A stretch of 64,000 nucleotides of DNA from Coptis chinensis. Taxonomy: Eukaryota; Streptophyta; Magnoliopsida; Ranunculales; Ranunculaceae. Positions 23,379 through 33,985 of this stretch are shown here, piece after piece. Made by a program: the position numbers and the translations under genes. Position 1 is the stretch's first letter. Each line of letters begins with the position of its first letter. Below the pieces are notes generated by a model. It saw only the letters and a program-made list of their open reading frames with translations, had not been told where the DNA came from and made no database searches. The stretch covers positions 18,358,501 through 18,422,500 of the forward strand of contig CM027385.1 of the NCBI GenBank assembly GCA_015680905.1, in the 5' to 3' direction.

Positions 23379-23495
23379 TAAGAATACTACCTTTTCTCCT
23401 TCACAACTCCCACCAATCCGACCATCTTCCAAACAATCTATGGTGAACCTCTTCAATACTCTTTTGAAACCTAACTTACCATTAGCACAACCTCA
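23379..23495 (+). repeat. 5' LTR of plus-strand gypsy, second part
   Basis: Continues the LTR after the CACTA-like insertion (TAAGAATACTACC) and ends AGCACAACCTCA, matching AGCACAACTTCA at the end of the 3' LTR. The primer-binding site should follow from about 23496; AATGGCATAGCTGTC there did not suggest a particular tRNA. Confidence 0.8.
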
Positions 23496-25034
23496 AATGG
23501 CATAGCTGTCATGGATTCTTGGTTGAGCTCTAAGGAGGGAAGCACCATTCTATCCATTTCATTTCTTGTTCTTTAAATTTTTCGTGAATTTATTTTGTTA
23601 TTTTTCAATACTGATATGTTTTATTTCAAATCCAGGCTCGAGGTTTAACTGCTGGAGAGAAGCTGAAGCTGCTGCCAGAAGCCGACTTAACTTCGCCGGA
23701 ACTAGTGGGGTAATTACCCACGCGACCGCCTGTCTGCCTTCGCGTGACTCTCCATGCACTCCATTGCCCTTTTTTTCACAATTCGATCAATTTTGTTGTG
23801 TGGTTGTAACTAAAGATCTAAATTTTGTAATAGAGTAGTATAAATCAATGGACTTTGTTGTGATAGATAAAGAAAAGGGAAAAAAAAAGAAAAAAAACAA
23901 ATATAAAAAAAAAAGAGTTTATGTTAGTTATGTAGATTAGCATGAGTTGAGCACTTGGTTGAAGTTGTGCAACTTACCAAGGATTAGAGTTTTCATTGCC
24001 TTGGGAAGTTCAAGTGTATGAGGTGAGTCGTGAATCATACGCTCGCGCACTTTGAGTCAACTTGGTAATCAACACTCTAATTACGATTAGCTCTAGTTAA
24101 TAATCTAGGTAATCTAGTTAATATAGTAGTCTGAGTATTAGTGGTAGTTTACTTTTATGTTTTGGGCCCTTGAAGGCAAAGTTGTTTAATTATTAAAAAT
24201 CTGGATTGTGAGATTTTTAAGTAGACCTTTTTTATAACCTAAAACAGGGAACGCTAAAACAGTTGGGCATGATTCTCAGACCACGAGCCAACCAACGTCG
24301 CCTTCTCCTCAAGCAACGTGTAAGCATGGCTTGAGAGGTAATTTCTAAACCTACTTGAAGCCAATGTAAGAGGATACCTTGTGTGTTCAAACATGCTTAC
24401 GTGATTGTTTAAATTTTAATTTCCGCACTACAATTTCAATTTGCGAATAAGGCTGAACCCGAGCCACATAACAACCATTGGGAAGTCATTCTCCCATGTA
24501 GATAAAATGGACGTTCCTTGATTCTTGAAGCACTAAACCAAACAATCAAATTAAAATCAATAAAATAGAGCCTAAAGTAGTCACGCTCCTCAAGAAAAGG
24601 ACAAAAATATAGCCACGAGGATTTAGAGTAATCAGTTACCTGATTTTGGTAGACCAACTACCTTCCTCACTCCACTCCCCCAGATTCATCGTGAGTGAGA
24701 TTCTTGGTAGCATACCACTTGGTAAAGTGATTGCTTACTCTTCTGAGCCGTGTAGTAGATCCATCCTAGCCTCACGCCCAATTGTTCCTTTGAATAGGGC
24801 ATAGTAATTTATAGACACAACAAAGATTTTCAAAACTCCCAACTTGCAAAAATGAATTTGGATTTCTTGAGCATACATTGCATCATTTGCGCATGTTAGG
24901 ATAGTTTTGCTATCTTGCTTAAAGTGCATGATACTTCATTTAGGCACTACAAGGTCTAGCGAGAATTAGATTTATTCATGAGGAAAGCACGTTGTCCTAG
25001 ACAATCTCCAATTTTTCATCCCCTACCTTCTAAG
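23496..25034 (+). other. Untranslated leader of the plus-strand gypsy element
   Basis: About 1.5 kb with no convincing coding sequence. It includes an A-rich stretch at 23877-23915. The last 120 bp match the minus-strand copy up to 46043. Confidence 0.6.
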
Positions 25035-26410
25035 ATGGCCGACGAAGTCGTGCAAGCTGAAGAGCCTCTCTCCAGCTTCTACACACCATTGCAAGATGGA
25101 CCTCCATCTTGTATACGACTCACACCGCTCACGAGCGATTTTTGCATTCCACCAAACGTGTTCAATCTTCTACCCATCTTTTGCGGGTTTGAACACGAGT
25201 TACCATACGAACATCTACGCCGGATACATGAAGTATCTAATACCTTCCAACATCCAGGCGTCACCGACGATAAAGTGAAGCTACGAGTGTTTCCTTACAC
25301 TCTAGCTGGTAAGAATCACGCATGACTTCTTTTTTAGAAGCCCGGCCGATTCCTTCGATACATGGGAAAATGTAGTGTTCTCTTTCATGAAGAAGTATTT
25401 TCCACCGAAGAAAACATAAGAGATAAGAAGTAAGATACAGTTCTTCTGACAGAGTCCGAGTGGGACATTTTTGAAAGCATGGGATAGATTCTCTGACCTA
25501 ACCCTATCATGTCCTCACCATAAACTAGAAAAATCCACACTTGTCCAATGTTTCTTCAAAGGTCTTCTCCAAGAACACAAAGTAACCCTCGACATCATGA
25601 GTAATGGTAATTTTTTGGATATAGGTGTAATCGAAGCTTTAACTTTTCTTGAAAACTAACCTGAAAAGAGTACCCATTGGGGTGATATAAACAACTCTAG
25701 AACAACCCAACCCAGTACATCTAAGGCTAGTGGTATTTTTGAGGTGAAATCTGATCCATAAATCAAAACTTTAATCGAAACCCTCATAAGAAAGATAGAT
25801 GCCCTAATAACTAAACAAAAAGACCAAACTCCTCATCCTATCATGAATATAAATACCTCACCATGCAATTTATGTTTGAGCTTAAATCATATAGATGCCA
25901 CATGTCCCTTGATCACAAACCTATCATCACTTCAACCAGAAAAAGTCTGTGTTTTCAATGTACCAAATGCACCATGGAGACAACATCATAATTTTGCATG
26001 GACTATTAATCCACAAACCCAACCACCTTTAGGTTTAAATAACCACATCAAACCACCAAATACATTCAGATAAGGACAAGGTACCCATAATAATCATAAC
26101 AGAGCATTGGTTCCATCCGATTTTAACTAGAACTACCAAAACCCACCTATTAACAACCAAAGAGACCTAGTTCCAATTACACCATCAACTAGTGTCCAAA
26201 TAGTTAAGCCTACAGAGATAATGCTATCAATCATACAACAACAAACTTAAATCCTACCATCCATGCAACAATCTCTGAACATGTTAGCCTAAGATAAAAC
26301 CCAAAAAGGTGTGTTCCTAGGACAAGCTATCCCAAACCCTAAACTAACAAACACCACATTTGAAGCAACAAGTGATGTGAACGAAGTTAGAGCGCTAAAA
26401 CTTCTTTCAT
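25035..26410 (+). pseudogene. gag of the plus-strand gypsy element
   Basis: The start MADEVVQAEEPLSSFYTPLQ leads into FELPYEHLRRIHEVS-like capsid sequence and VKLRVFPYTLAGK, with stops at about 25324 and beyond. The capsid-like tail SCPHHKLEKSTLVQCFFKGL is open at 25471-25659. A canonical CX2CX4HX4C knuckle (CNLCLSLNHIDATC) is at about 25864-25905. Gag normally forms the particle that packages element RNA. The minus-strand copy (45879 to 44506) is about as complete and has fewer changes in its first 100 residues. No protease follows either of them. Confidence 0.8.
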
Positions 26411-28308
26411 GATTATCCTATCTACGAGGATTAAATCCTCTTTTCCACGATGTATTCCTTACTCGTTTCCTTCCACATTTTTGTTTAAAGGGAATACATT
26501 AATAAGGAAACCAGACCCTCCATTTGTAATGTGTGGTCGTAAGTTTCGGAGCCTTAGTCCACTTATATCTCGCATATTATTTATAAGACACTTTTTACTC
26601 GTCGTTTGACTAAGTGTGAACCTGTGGAGCAAGTATACAAATTTTCTATTCTTTATTTTCTATTTCTTTTTCAAAACAGTTGTTTTTTCTGTTATATTAA
26701 TGTAAGATTCTCGATACATCAATAGTTATTTGATTTTCTAAAAACAAAATGGGCAATGGATTATGCACAAACCAACCCCTAGAACACCCCTAGAACAACG
26801 CAATCTAGGGGCAGTTTGATTCCAGTTTTGCTTATTAAGGGTCGCCTATATCACCGAGCTATTCACACGGGTCAGGACATTCCATGTCTTGCTTAGTAAA
26901 TCCCCCAACTCGCGTAGTTGAAGCTCTATCTGTCTAGATTGGGTTCGCCCTAGAGCCGACACAAAAGTTTCCTGAAATTACTTGTTATGGTTTGTTTTCA
27001 AAAATTAAAGTCAAGATTCCATTTTTTTAAGTACGAGTATCTTAACACATCTCTTCATAGTTTTCAAATCTAGAGGATATAAAAATGAAAATTATATGCC
27101 CCAGAGTAACCAAAATGATACTGGATTCACGTATAATTTTATCTTTTTGTCAAAACTTATATATGGTTAGAGATATCTTTTGCTTGGGAAAACCAACTAA
27201 AAAAGAATAAAAAAGAGACAAGGCATCTCCAAATGAGAATAAAATAAATAGAGTAACCCAAAGTGATACTATTATCTGTTTAATTCTATCTTTTGCCTCC
27301 ACCTCTCTATTTGTCTCGAGAATCGGACGATAAAGGACCCAAACTTGTACAAATTTTCAATTTTTTTTCCTTTTTTCTCAAATCATTCCCCTTCTCAATA
27401 TCTCTCTTTCTCAAAACTTTCAAAAATTTTGCAAAAATGTCTTTTGTTAAGAACAAAAACCCTCCACCTAGAAAGACTAGATGGATCAGTTTCAATGATC
27501 ATGTGCAAGCACTTCCTAGAGAGCTGCAACTGAAGATATGGACATATACCAAAAACCATTGCTGGTTTAGGTAAGAGTTCATACGCACGTAAGAGACAAG
27601 CTATAAGAGAAGGATGGTGTTCGAACTGTCGAACACAAACTTGTCTCGATCTTCAACCTTATAGTGAAAATTTAGTTTTCAAGGTTTTCTAGTACAAGGC
27701 ACCTGGTCATCGAGCACAGTTGAAGAGAGTAATCCAACCATCTGGTTAGGATTGACTCAAAATTTTAAAAACTTTAAAAGTCTCGGTAATCTGGCTTAAA
27801 ACAACCCACCTTTTTAAATTTAAGTTCAAACAAATTCAAAACCCAAAAAAATTAATTAAAAATTTTCCTTATTTTGTTTGTATATATTTTCCCTACAGTT
27901 ATTTTTCGTTCTTTCCTTAATCTATTTTTAATCCACTGTTGGATGTGAGTGTACCCTATACCTTTACATTCAGACAAGTAACAAAGCGCGGATCGACTTT
28001 TGAAGTTGTCATTGCACTAAGGTTCTGATCGGAATTACCTGATTTTATTTGGGCTTGGGCTAAAATTTTGAAACAACTTAAAAGGCACGTGCCAGCAAAC
28101 CTTTTATAGCCACGTGTTTACCCGACCAACCCTCATCTTCCCCAATTTTCCAAACCCTAGCCGCACCTAACCAAGCACGCATCCACCCTCTTCCACCACG
28201 CGACCGGCCGCCCATCTACAAACACTACCCCTCCAAATTTTTACAGTAAGCTCCATTTTAAACCCTCATTCCAACTAAAAACTCTAATTTCATCAACTCC
28301 TACTCAGA
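26411..28308. other. Non-coding middle of the gypsy element with a short ORF
   Basis: Mostly AT-rich. A short frame at about 27437-27574 (MSFVKNKNPPPRKTRWISFN, ending at KNHCWFR) has a counterpart on the minus strand of the other copy near 42480-42590, but shows no recognised domain. The second ORF starts at 28309. Confidence 0.4.
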
Positions 28309-29223
28309 ATGGCTCGAGTCCTAAAAATCGTGCCGGAGCAAAATTTCAAACCCCTCTTTAATTCCGATCTATTTGAAGTGCACTTCAAGGCTGAGATTAT
28401 AAGAAGAGGATGGGAGTCTTTGGTTTTGTTGGAGGATGCGAGTTAATCTCCCTTTCTCACTCTTTCATTTAACAATAACATGCGGCGAGGGGAGGATGAT
28501 CGCGCCATGGTTGTCTGGGATGGCCACACGTCAGAGCTCACTAAGGAGGTGGTGAGTGAGGCTCTGAGGATTCCTCTGAAGGTCTATACCCAGACAGAAT
28601 AGTCCCTAGACAACAAGACCATCGATGTGATGATGGAAGAAACGCTTTTTGAGGGTAGACAAAACCCCACGTCACACTGCGTGTTTGATAGTTCACTGCG
28701 AAGGAATTAGTTGGTAGTATCTCAATGGACAACATTCAACTTGATAGGCTCAGTCAAGTCTTCTGATATCGGAAAGGCAATGCTCCACATCCTGTGGATT
28801 CTTCAGGAGCAGAAGAACAACTTCTGTATCGCCACCTTCGTCTAGGACAAACTTTGCAACTCCAATAGGTCTACCGCCCCTCTACCAATGTTGGTTACTA
28901 GGATCATGCAGCACTGGGAGTTCGATGTTATAGACGCTCTAGTGGAGGTCAAGGACGCTACCATAGGTCCTATCTATTCCCACTACATCCAGAAACTTTG
29001 GGATCCACTTGCCGCCAGAGCCGCCGAGCAAGCACGCGTTACTGAGCCAATGGACTACTTCGCTGAAGGTGCCACTCGACAGTTCACTCAGCCCATAGAA
29101 GGAATTCATTTCCTCCATGAGGGCCAGAGGATTCTACACCAGCACGTCCACCACCTCAGGCAAGGCCAGGGAGTCATTATAGTAGCTCAGCAAACCCACA
29201 GAGAAGAACAACAGTCTTTCTAG
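28309..29223 (+). pseudogene. Second ORF, resembles the putative plant transposon protein domain
   Basis: Begins MARVLKIVPEQNFKPLFNSD, then RRGWESL, FNNNMRRGEDDRAMVVWDGH and LTKEVVSEALRIPLKVYT. This follows the RGWESF / REFYANL / I-N-x-L-L-x-L-P pattern of a domain common in plant retroelements of the Athila/Tat type. A second conserved part is open at 28888-29223 (PMLVTRIMQHWEFD, HYIQKLWDPLAARAAEQARV). Stops at about 28444, 28601 and 28708 break it. The function of this domain is unknown. The minus-strand copy keeps the same ORF (about 41710 to 40740), so it is a regular part of this family. Confidence 0.6.
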
Positions 29224-29250
29224 CAGGAGCTGCAATGTTTTCAACACAGT

Positions 29251-29330
29251 GTCATAATGACACTGTAGAGTATTAGAGATGCACTCTCGCGTCATAATGA
29301 CACTGTAGAGTATTAGAGATGCACTCTCGC
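29251..29330 (+). repeat. Exact 40 bp tandem duplication
   Basis: GTCATAATGACACTGTAGAG and the following 20 bases occur twice without a single difference (29251-29290, 29291-29330). The corresponding place in the minus-strand copy (about 40745) has no second copy, so the duplication is private and recent. Confidence 0.9.
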
Positions 29331-29429
29331 GTAGTGATAGATACTCTCTAGGACCAGACGTCAATGAGGAGAAGGATCTTCTCGACGTCGTGACAAGTCA
29401 CACACAGATTCTGACTAGGCAGCTCCTTA

Positions 29430-31523
29430 GTATCTGTATAGATATAGTTTATGTTTTATTTTTAGTTTGTTTGTCTTGTTTTCTTTTTGCACTTATGTAT
29501 AATTATAACTAGATAGTGTAATTTTAATTTTATCTGCTTATTTTAATTGTTTTTTCTGTGGAATTTGGTATATGATTAGAAGGTAATACAAATACATCAT
29601 GCCAAAATTTTCCATTTTTTTTTTCTGCATTACATATATTTTCAAAAATACAAAAATACAAAATAAAAAATAAAATAAAAAACCAAAAAAATTCATAGTA
29701 GAATAATTATCCTTAGTATAATAAATCATATATTTCTCGTTCTATATCAAACAACCCACGACCCAAACTTATTTAGGGGTGTCATATTTTCATAATGAAG
29801 AACAGAATGCAAGTGTATCGCCGTTTATGCTCATGTTTCTATGGTAATCTTTTTCCTCCTCTTTTCATACTTAAAGGACAAAACATATTTCTATTTAGGG
29901 GTGGTATAGTAATATTTTGCAAAAACTAGGCATTTTTTATATTAGATATAGTAGTATATTCTTCCTTTCTAAAAAATAGAAATAAAAAAAGAGCAAAAAT
30001 GTTTTTCAGTTTAGTATTAAAAGTCTTGTTTCCTTTTTCTATGATGAATAAAAAGTTTAGAAGTCTCATTATAGCAATAGAGTAAGGATTCGTTCTTTCA
30101 ACTTAGACTAACATACGTACAATAGTTTCTGCATCTTTTCAAGAATAACATGCTTATGCATTTGATTGTATATAGCAGTGAGTTTCTGAGACCAAGGCTA
30201 GAACAATTAAGTTCGATATCCTGCGAGAATATAAAAGCCTCATCTGAATGATTATTTAGTGATGACACAAAGGATATCCGGATAGAAAGACCACACGTCC
30301 ACTTGTTTGATCACCACACCTATCCTAGAAGAAAATTTAGTCTCTTTTTGGATCGATATATCCACATAAACATTAAAATCCCCAAAAAGATAGTTTTTCC
30401 TCTAGTTACAACTCTTGAGCCTTCACAATCTCCTAAAAAGCCTTTTTATTCTTCGCTATAAATCCCTGAACCGTTACAACACAAAATAAAAAGCTTACCC
30501 AGCTGACGAGTTGAGAATTGGATGGATATTAGAAAAAGAGAAGAGAAGACCTTATACAAAAATAGATCAGTTAGTTTGCTTTGAAAAGAAAAGAAAGAAA
30601 ATAAAATAAAGACCCATTAAAAACACAAACTCCAAAAAATCAAGGGAGTTAAAAATTGAATCTCACAAAAGTTCAATCAAAAGGAGATGATATCAAAAAC
30701 AAAAGCAAAAAGAAACAAAAACAAAGTTAGAACTCCCAAAATTTCAAAATCATATGGAGTCACAAAGCTAAAGGGCTAAAAAATGAGTCACAATTCGGAA
30801 GCAAAGAACAAAATGAGGTTCTTCACTAATTACAAGTATCTTGAAGACCCAATTTCTCAACTTATTAGATTTTGTTTTTCCCTTCCTTTTTCTTTCTAAA
30901 CCATCACCCTAGCCCCGTAACTCCGAATAAAAGACCTCCAGCTCGATTAGGAATAGGATGGTGTGATAGTAAATGGCAAGTGTGATCAGTCGACCCCGGT
31001 TTTCTTTGGACATCATTCGTGTATGTGAGTTATATAAATACCTGTTGTATTTGAGTGAACGAAACTTAAGTGCATCTATCACAGAGTTTGTGTTTTAACA
31101 CATCCCTGTGAGAACCCACCTTAAGGACGCTCTCCAAAAGTTTTAGAAACGACTCTGCTTTTGCATTTCATTGCTCATGTTTGCCTATTTATCTTTAGAT
31201 GATTAAATTATTGTACATATGTTATTCTAAGTTCAAAGGAGCTTGTCCTTATTCCCCGCTAATAAGATGTATAGACTTTTGAGAATAAATAAGGAGATAA
31301 AACCATTTATACTAGATAGAAAAAGTTTGTGAGTACCTTCTCTAGAAAACTCTCAGGAGGCTTAAGCTCGTCCACTAGGGAATTCCTAGTGGTTTAAGGC
31401 ATTATTGCATATAGTCAATGCAATCGCACTCTGCAAAATGAGATTAGAATAATAAATAATAAATCACTCATTTGTGATCTTAATTTTTCCTCTCATCCTT
31501 GCTTGAGGACAACAAAAATCCTA
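29430..31523. other. Long non-coding 3' region of the gypsy element
   Basis: About 2 kb with no gene. It contains a purine-rich TTTAGGGGTGGTATAG near 29895 that looks like an internal second polypurine-type motif, also present at about 13160 and, inverted, near 40228. The stretch at 30110-30370 is recognisably related to the Athila-like host sequence at 37383-37660, showing common ancestry of the two families. Confidence 0.5.
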
Positions 31524-31534
31524 TTTGGGGGTGG
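31524..31534 (+). promoter_or_regulatory. Polypurine tract of the plus-strand gypsy element
   Basis: TTTGGGGGTGG abuts the start of the 3' LTR and follows GCTTGAGGACAA, the usual arrangement for priming plus-strand DNA synthesis. The identical sequence, inverted, abuts the LTR at 38592. Confidence 0.8.
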
Positions 31535-32367
31535 TGATCAGCTCCCAAATGTGCGTTTTAATACCCTTGCATCACTGCATTACAACCCTTCTTACGCATA
31601 ATGAAAAGACAACTCATAGCTTTTATTGCCTTTTTCAGGTTACAGACCATTTCATAAAAGTTGCTTCTGAGCACCAAAAGAAGCCTTATTAACGCTTATT
31701 ATGAAAACTCAAAGTTGCTATGAAAAAGTGCTGAAAAAGTCAAAGTCAAAGTCAAAGGTCAAGGAGTCAACACCAGAGAACTAAAATTCACAACCTTAAC
31801 TTAAAAGTACTAGAGATAGATGGCCTTGATAAAAAAGAAGACTTACTCAAAACCTAGCTTGATCAAGAAGATATAAAAAAACAAAAAGAAAAAACATAAA
31901 GCAACATGGTGAGGTATCTTGATTGTAGACGGAGAGGGCAAATCAGACTTTTGTAATAGTAGGGGTATAAGAACCTAAAAGTAGGAGGAGAGAATGTACC
32001 TAGACTTATTCTAGTGTCATGTAGGAGTAGAGTAGGATTTATTTTCAAGTTATTTACATTCAAGTTTTGTTTTTACTTTTTGTTCTTCAATTCAATCTTT
32101 TTCTTTTCATGTTTATGTTTTAATCTTCATTCAAAGTTTCTTCTGTTCAAGTTTATGTTTCAATCTTCACTTAAAGTTTTTCTTTTTATCAATCAAGTTG
32201 TTTCATTTAAGTTTTTCAGTCAATACAACTTGAGTTATTAAAAGCAAGTCCTAAAGCTAAGAATACTACCTTTTCTCCTTCACAACTCCCACCAATCCAT
32301 CTTCCAAACATATAGTGAACATCTTCAATACTGTTTTGAAACCGAACTTCCGATTAGCACAACTTCA
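31535..32367 (+). repeat. 3' LTR of plus-strand gypsy (833 bp)
   Basis: Starts TGATCAGCTCCC and ends CACAACTTCA, followed by the GGACC target duplication and LINE coding sequence. Compared with the 5' LTR it carries scattered substitutions and small indels, so the insertion is not recent. Confidence 0.9.
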
Positions 32368-32372
32368 GGACC

Positions 32373-32764
32373 TTGTCAGTGAAGTCAGTCTATCATATGA
32401 TAAATGAGAACCTTTGGTTGGAACATCTTTCATCCTTCAACACTAAGTCTGTAAAAGCCATCTAGAAGGCCACTATACCAGCCAGTAACCAACTGTTCCT
32501 CTAGAAGCTGTATATGGTAATTCTTCCCACTGGGGATTTGTTGGGTAGAAGAAATATCAAAGGAAAGTATACATGTCCTCTTTGCTGGACAGAACAAGAT
32601 GACTCAGTTCACATTTTCTTCAAATGTGAGTGGACAAACACCATTTGGTTTGCCTCAAATTTGAGGGCAATATAGAAGAGCTGGCTGACAACATTATAAG
32701 AGATTAGATGTACCTCTTCATAGAGTGGAGCAAGAATAAAGACCTTGGTTGCAAAAAAAAAGGA
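32373..32764 (+). pseudogene. LINE ORF2 zf-RVT domain, continued after the gypsy insertion
   Basis: Continues ORF2 with FSVKSVYHMINENLW, then the zinc-binding reverse transcriptase domain: GRRNIKGKYTCPLCWTEQ, DSVHIFFKCEW (C-x2-C ... H-x4-C) and NTIWFASNLRAI. Several stops. Interrupted at the right by the hAT MITE. Confidence 0.85.
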
Positions 32765-32772
32765 GTACTTGC

Positions 32773-33759
32773 TAGGGGTGTGCACAGGTCGGTTCGGGTC
32801 GGGTTTGGTACCAAACCGAGGTGCTCGATTCCACAACATGAGCAACCGAACCGAACTGATACACTTGCACCAACCGATCCGATCCGATCCGAAATTGTCG
32901 ATTCGGTTGTGTCGGTTTTCCAGATCTACTATTGTGGAGAAGCTGATCTTCTTTCAAATTTAAAAAAATGACTGTTTTCATATATTTATGTTGATTCATG
33001 AAAGAAAAACATGAACTTGAAAAGCCCAAAAGATAATTTAAACATATATATAACTAATTTCCAAAGAAAACATATTGATTTCATAATAAACATGCCCCAA
33101 ATCACAACTTAGAACATTAGAACATGTACAACATATAGATCTTTACATCAACGTCTTAAACTTGCATCTTATTCTAACAACATATAGATCTTTGCATCAA
33201 TGTCTTATACTTGCATCTTGTTCTAGCTTCTTCATCACAACCACCACCATAAGATGGTAATGAATCCATCATAACCCCTTTCATCTTCTTCAACATCAAA
33301 AAAATATTCTAAAGAAATATATAGAATTAATAGAGAAAGAGAGACAGAGAAGATGAGAGTCGGTTAATGGAGAGAGAGAGAGAGAGAGAGATGGTTGGTG
33401 AGTTGGTGAAAAAAAAGAGAGGTGGAGATAGTTGGTGGAGAAAGGGAGAGACGGCTAGAAAGTTTTGGATGAGGAAAATAGGGTTAGTTAGGTTATACTT
33501 TATAACATGATCATCTATCGTTGGATCTTCACATAATCTATGGTTATAAACCAATGAAATATTTAAAACCTTCTTAAATCGGGTCGGGTCTGTTTTTATG
33601 GGTTTAACGTTTCAGTAACCGAGAACTGAACCGAAGGTAGCAGTTTTCAAATTTTTATAACCGAACTGAACTGTAATACAATAAAAACCAACAATTCTGG
33701 GTCGGTTCGGTCCAGTTCGGTTCGGTTTGTACGGTTGGTCGGTTTTTTGCACACCCCTA
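32773..33759. mobile_element. hAT-type non-autonomous element (987 bp)
   Basis: Terminal inverted repeat TAGGGGTGTGCA and an exact 8 bp duplication GTACTTGC (32765-32772 and 33760-33767) are diagnostic for hAT. Both ends are rich in GGTTCGGGTCGG-type words (left) and their complements (right), which gives longer imperfect inverted arms. A GA microsatellite lies at about 33371-33391. No transposase is present, and reading frames inside are not believed to be genes. Confidence 0.92.
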
Positions 33760-33767
33760 GTACTTGC

Positions 33768-33982
33768 TTACATCATTTTGCAGGAAATATGTGATATGAG
33801 AAATAAAAGTAGATTTGAAGGCAAGGCTAGTAATAGAGAAAGCCTACTAGGAAGATCTTATGCTCTATGGAAGAGATGCCTCAAAGGTTTTGAGGACAAT
33901 CAGGGTGTTGGAAACAATATAACCTATATACAAAATCCTATAATGAATAAATCCTTGCAATACAATGAATTATTTCCAGTAA
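33768..33982 (+). pseudogene. LINE ORF2 linker between zf-RVT and RNase H
   Basis: Reads ILQEICDMRNKSRFEGKASN and SYALWKRCLKGFED, the W-x-x-R-N-K-x-x-F-E-G-K segment typical of plant L1 elements just upstream of RNase H. Cut by the CACTA element at 33986. Confidence 0.75.
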
Positions 33983-33985
33983 TTG

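Larger units (their letters stand above)
19030..32367 (+). mobile_element. Large non-autonomous Ty3/gypsy retrotransposon in the LINE
   Basis: The two LTRs begin TGATCAGCTCCC and end CTTCA/CCTCA. They are flanked by an exact GGACC duplication (19025-19029 and 32368-32372), and LINE coding sequence continues directly across the site (MRTRNGT, then FSVKSVYHMINE). The interior (23496-31534) has a roughly 1.5 kb leader, one gag, a second ORF resembling the putative plant transposon protein domain, and a long non-coding 3' part ending in a polypurine tract. No protease, reverse transcriptase or integrase was seen in 8 kb, so it must depend on a relative. The length includes a 3.6 kb CACTA-like insertion in the 5' LTR. 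Confidence 0.9.

Noticed and set aside
33371..33391. GA repeat as a regulatory GAGA element
   Set aside because: Ordinary microsatellite inside a MITE; no gene is near enough to regulate.
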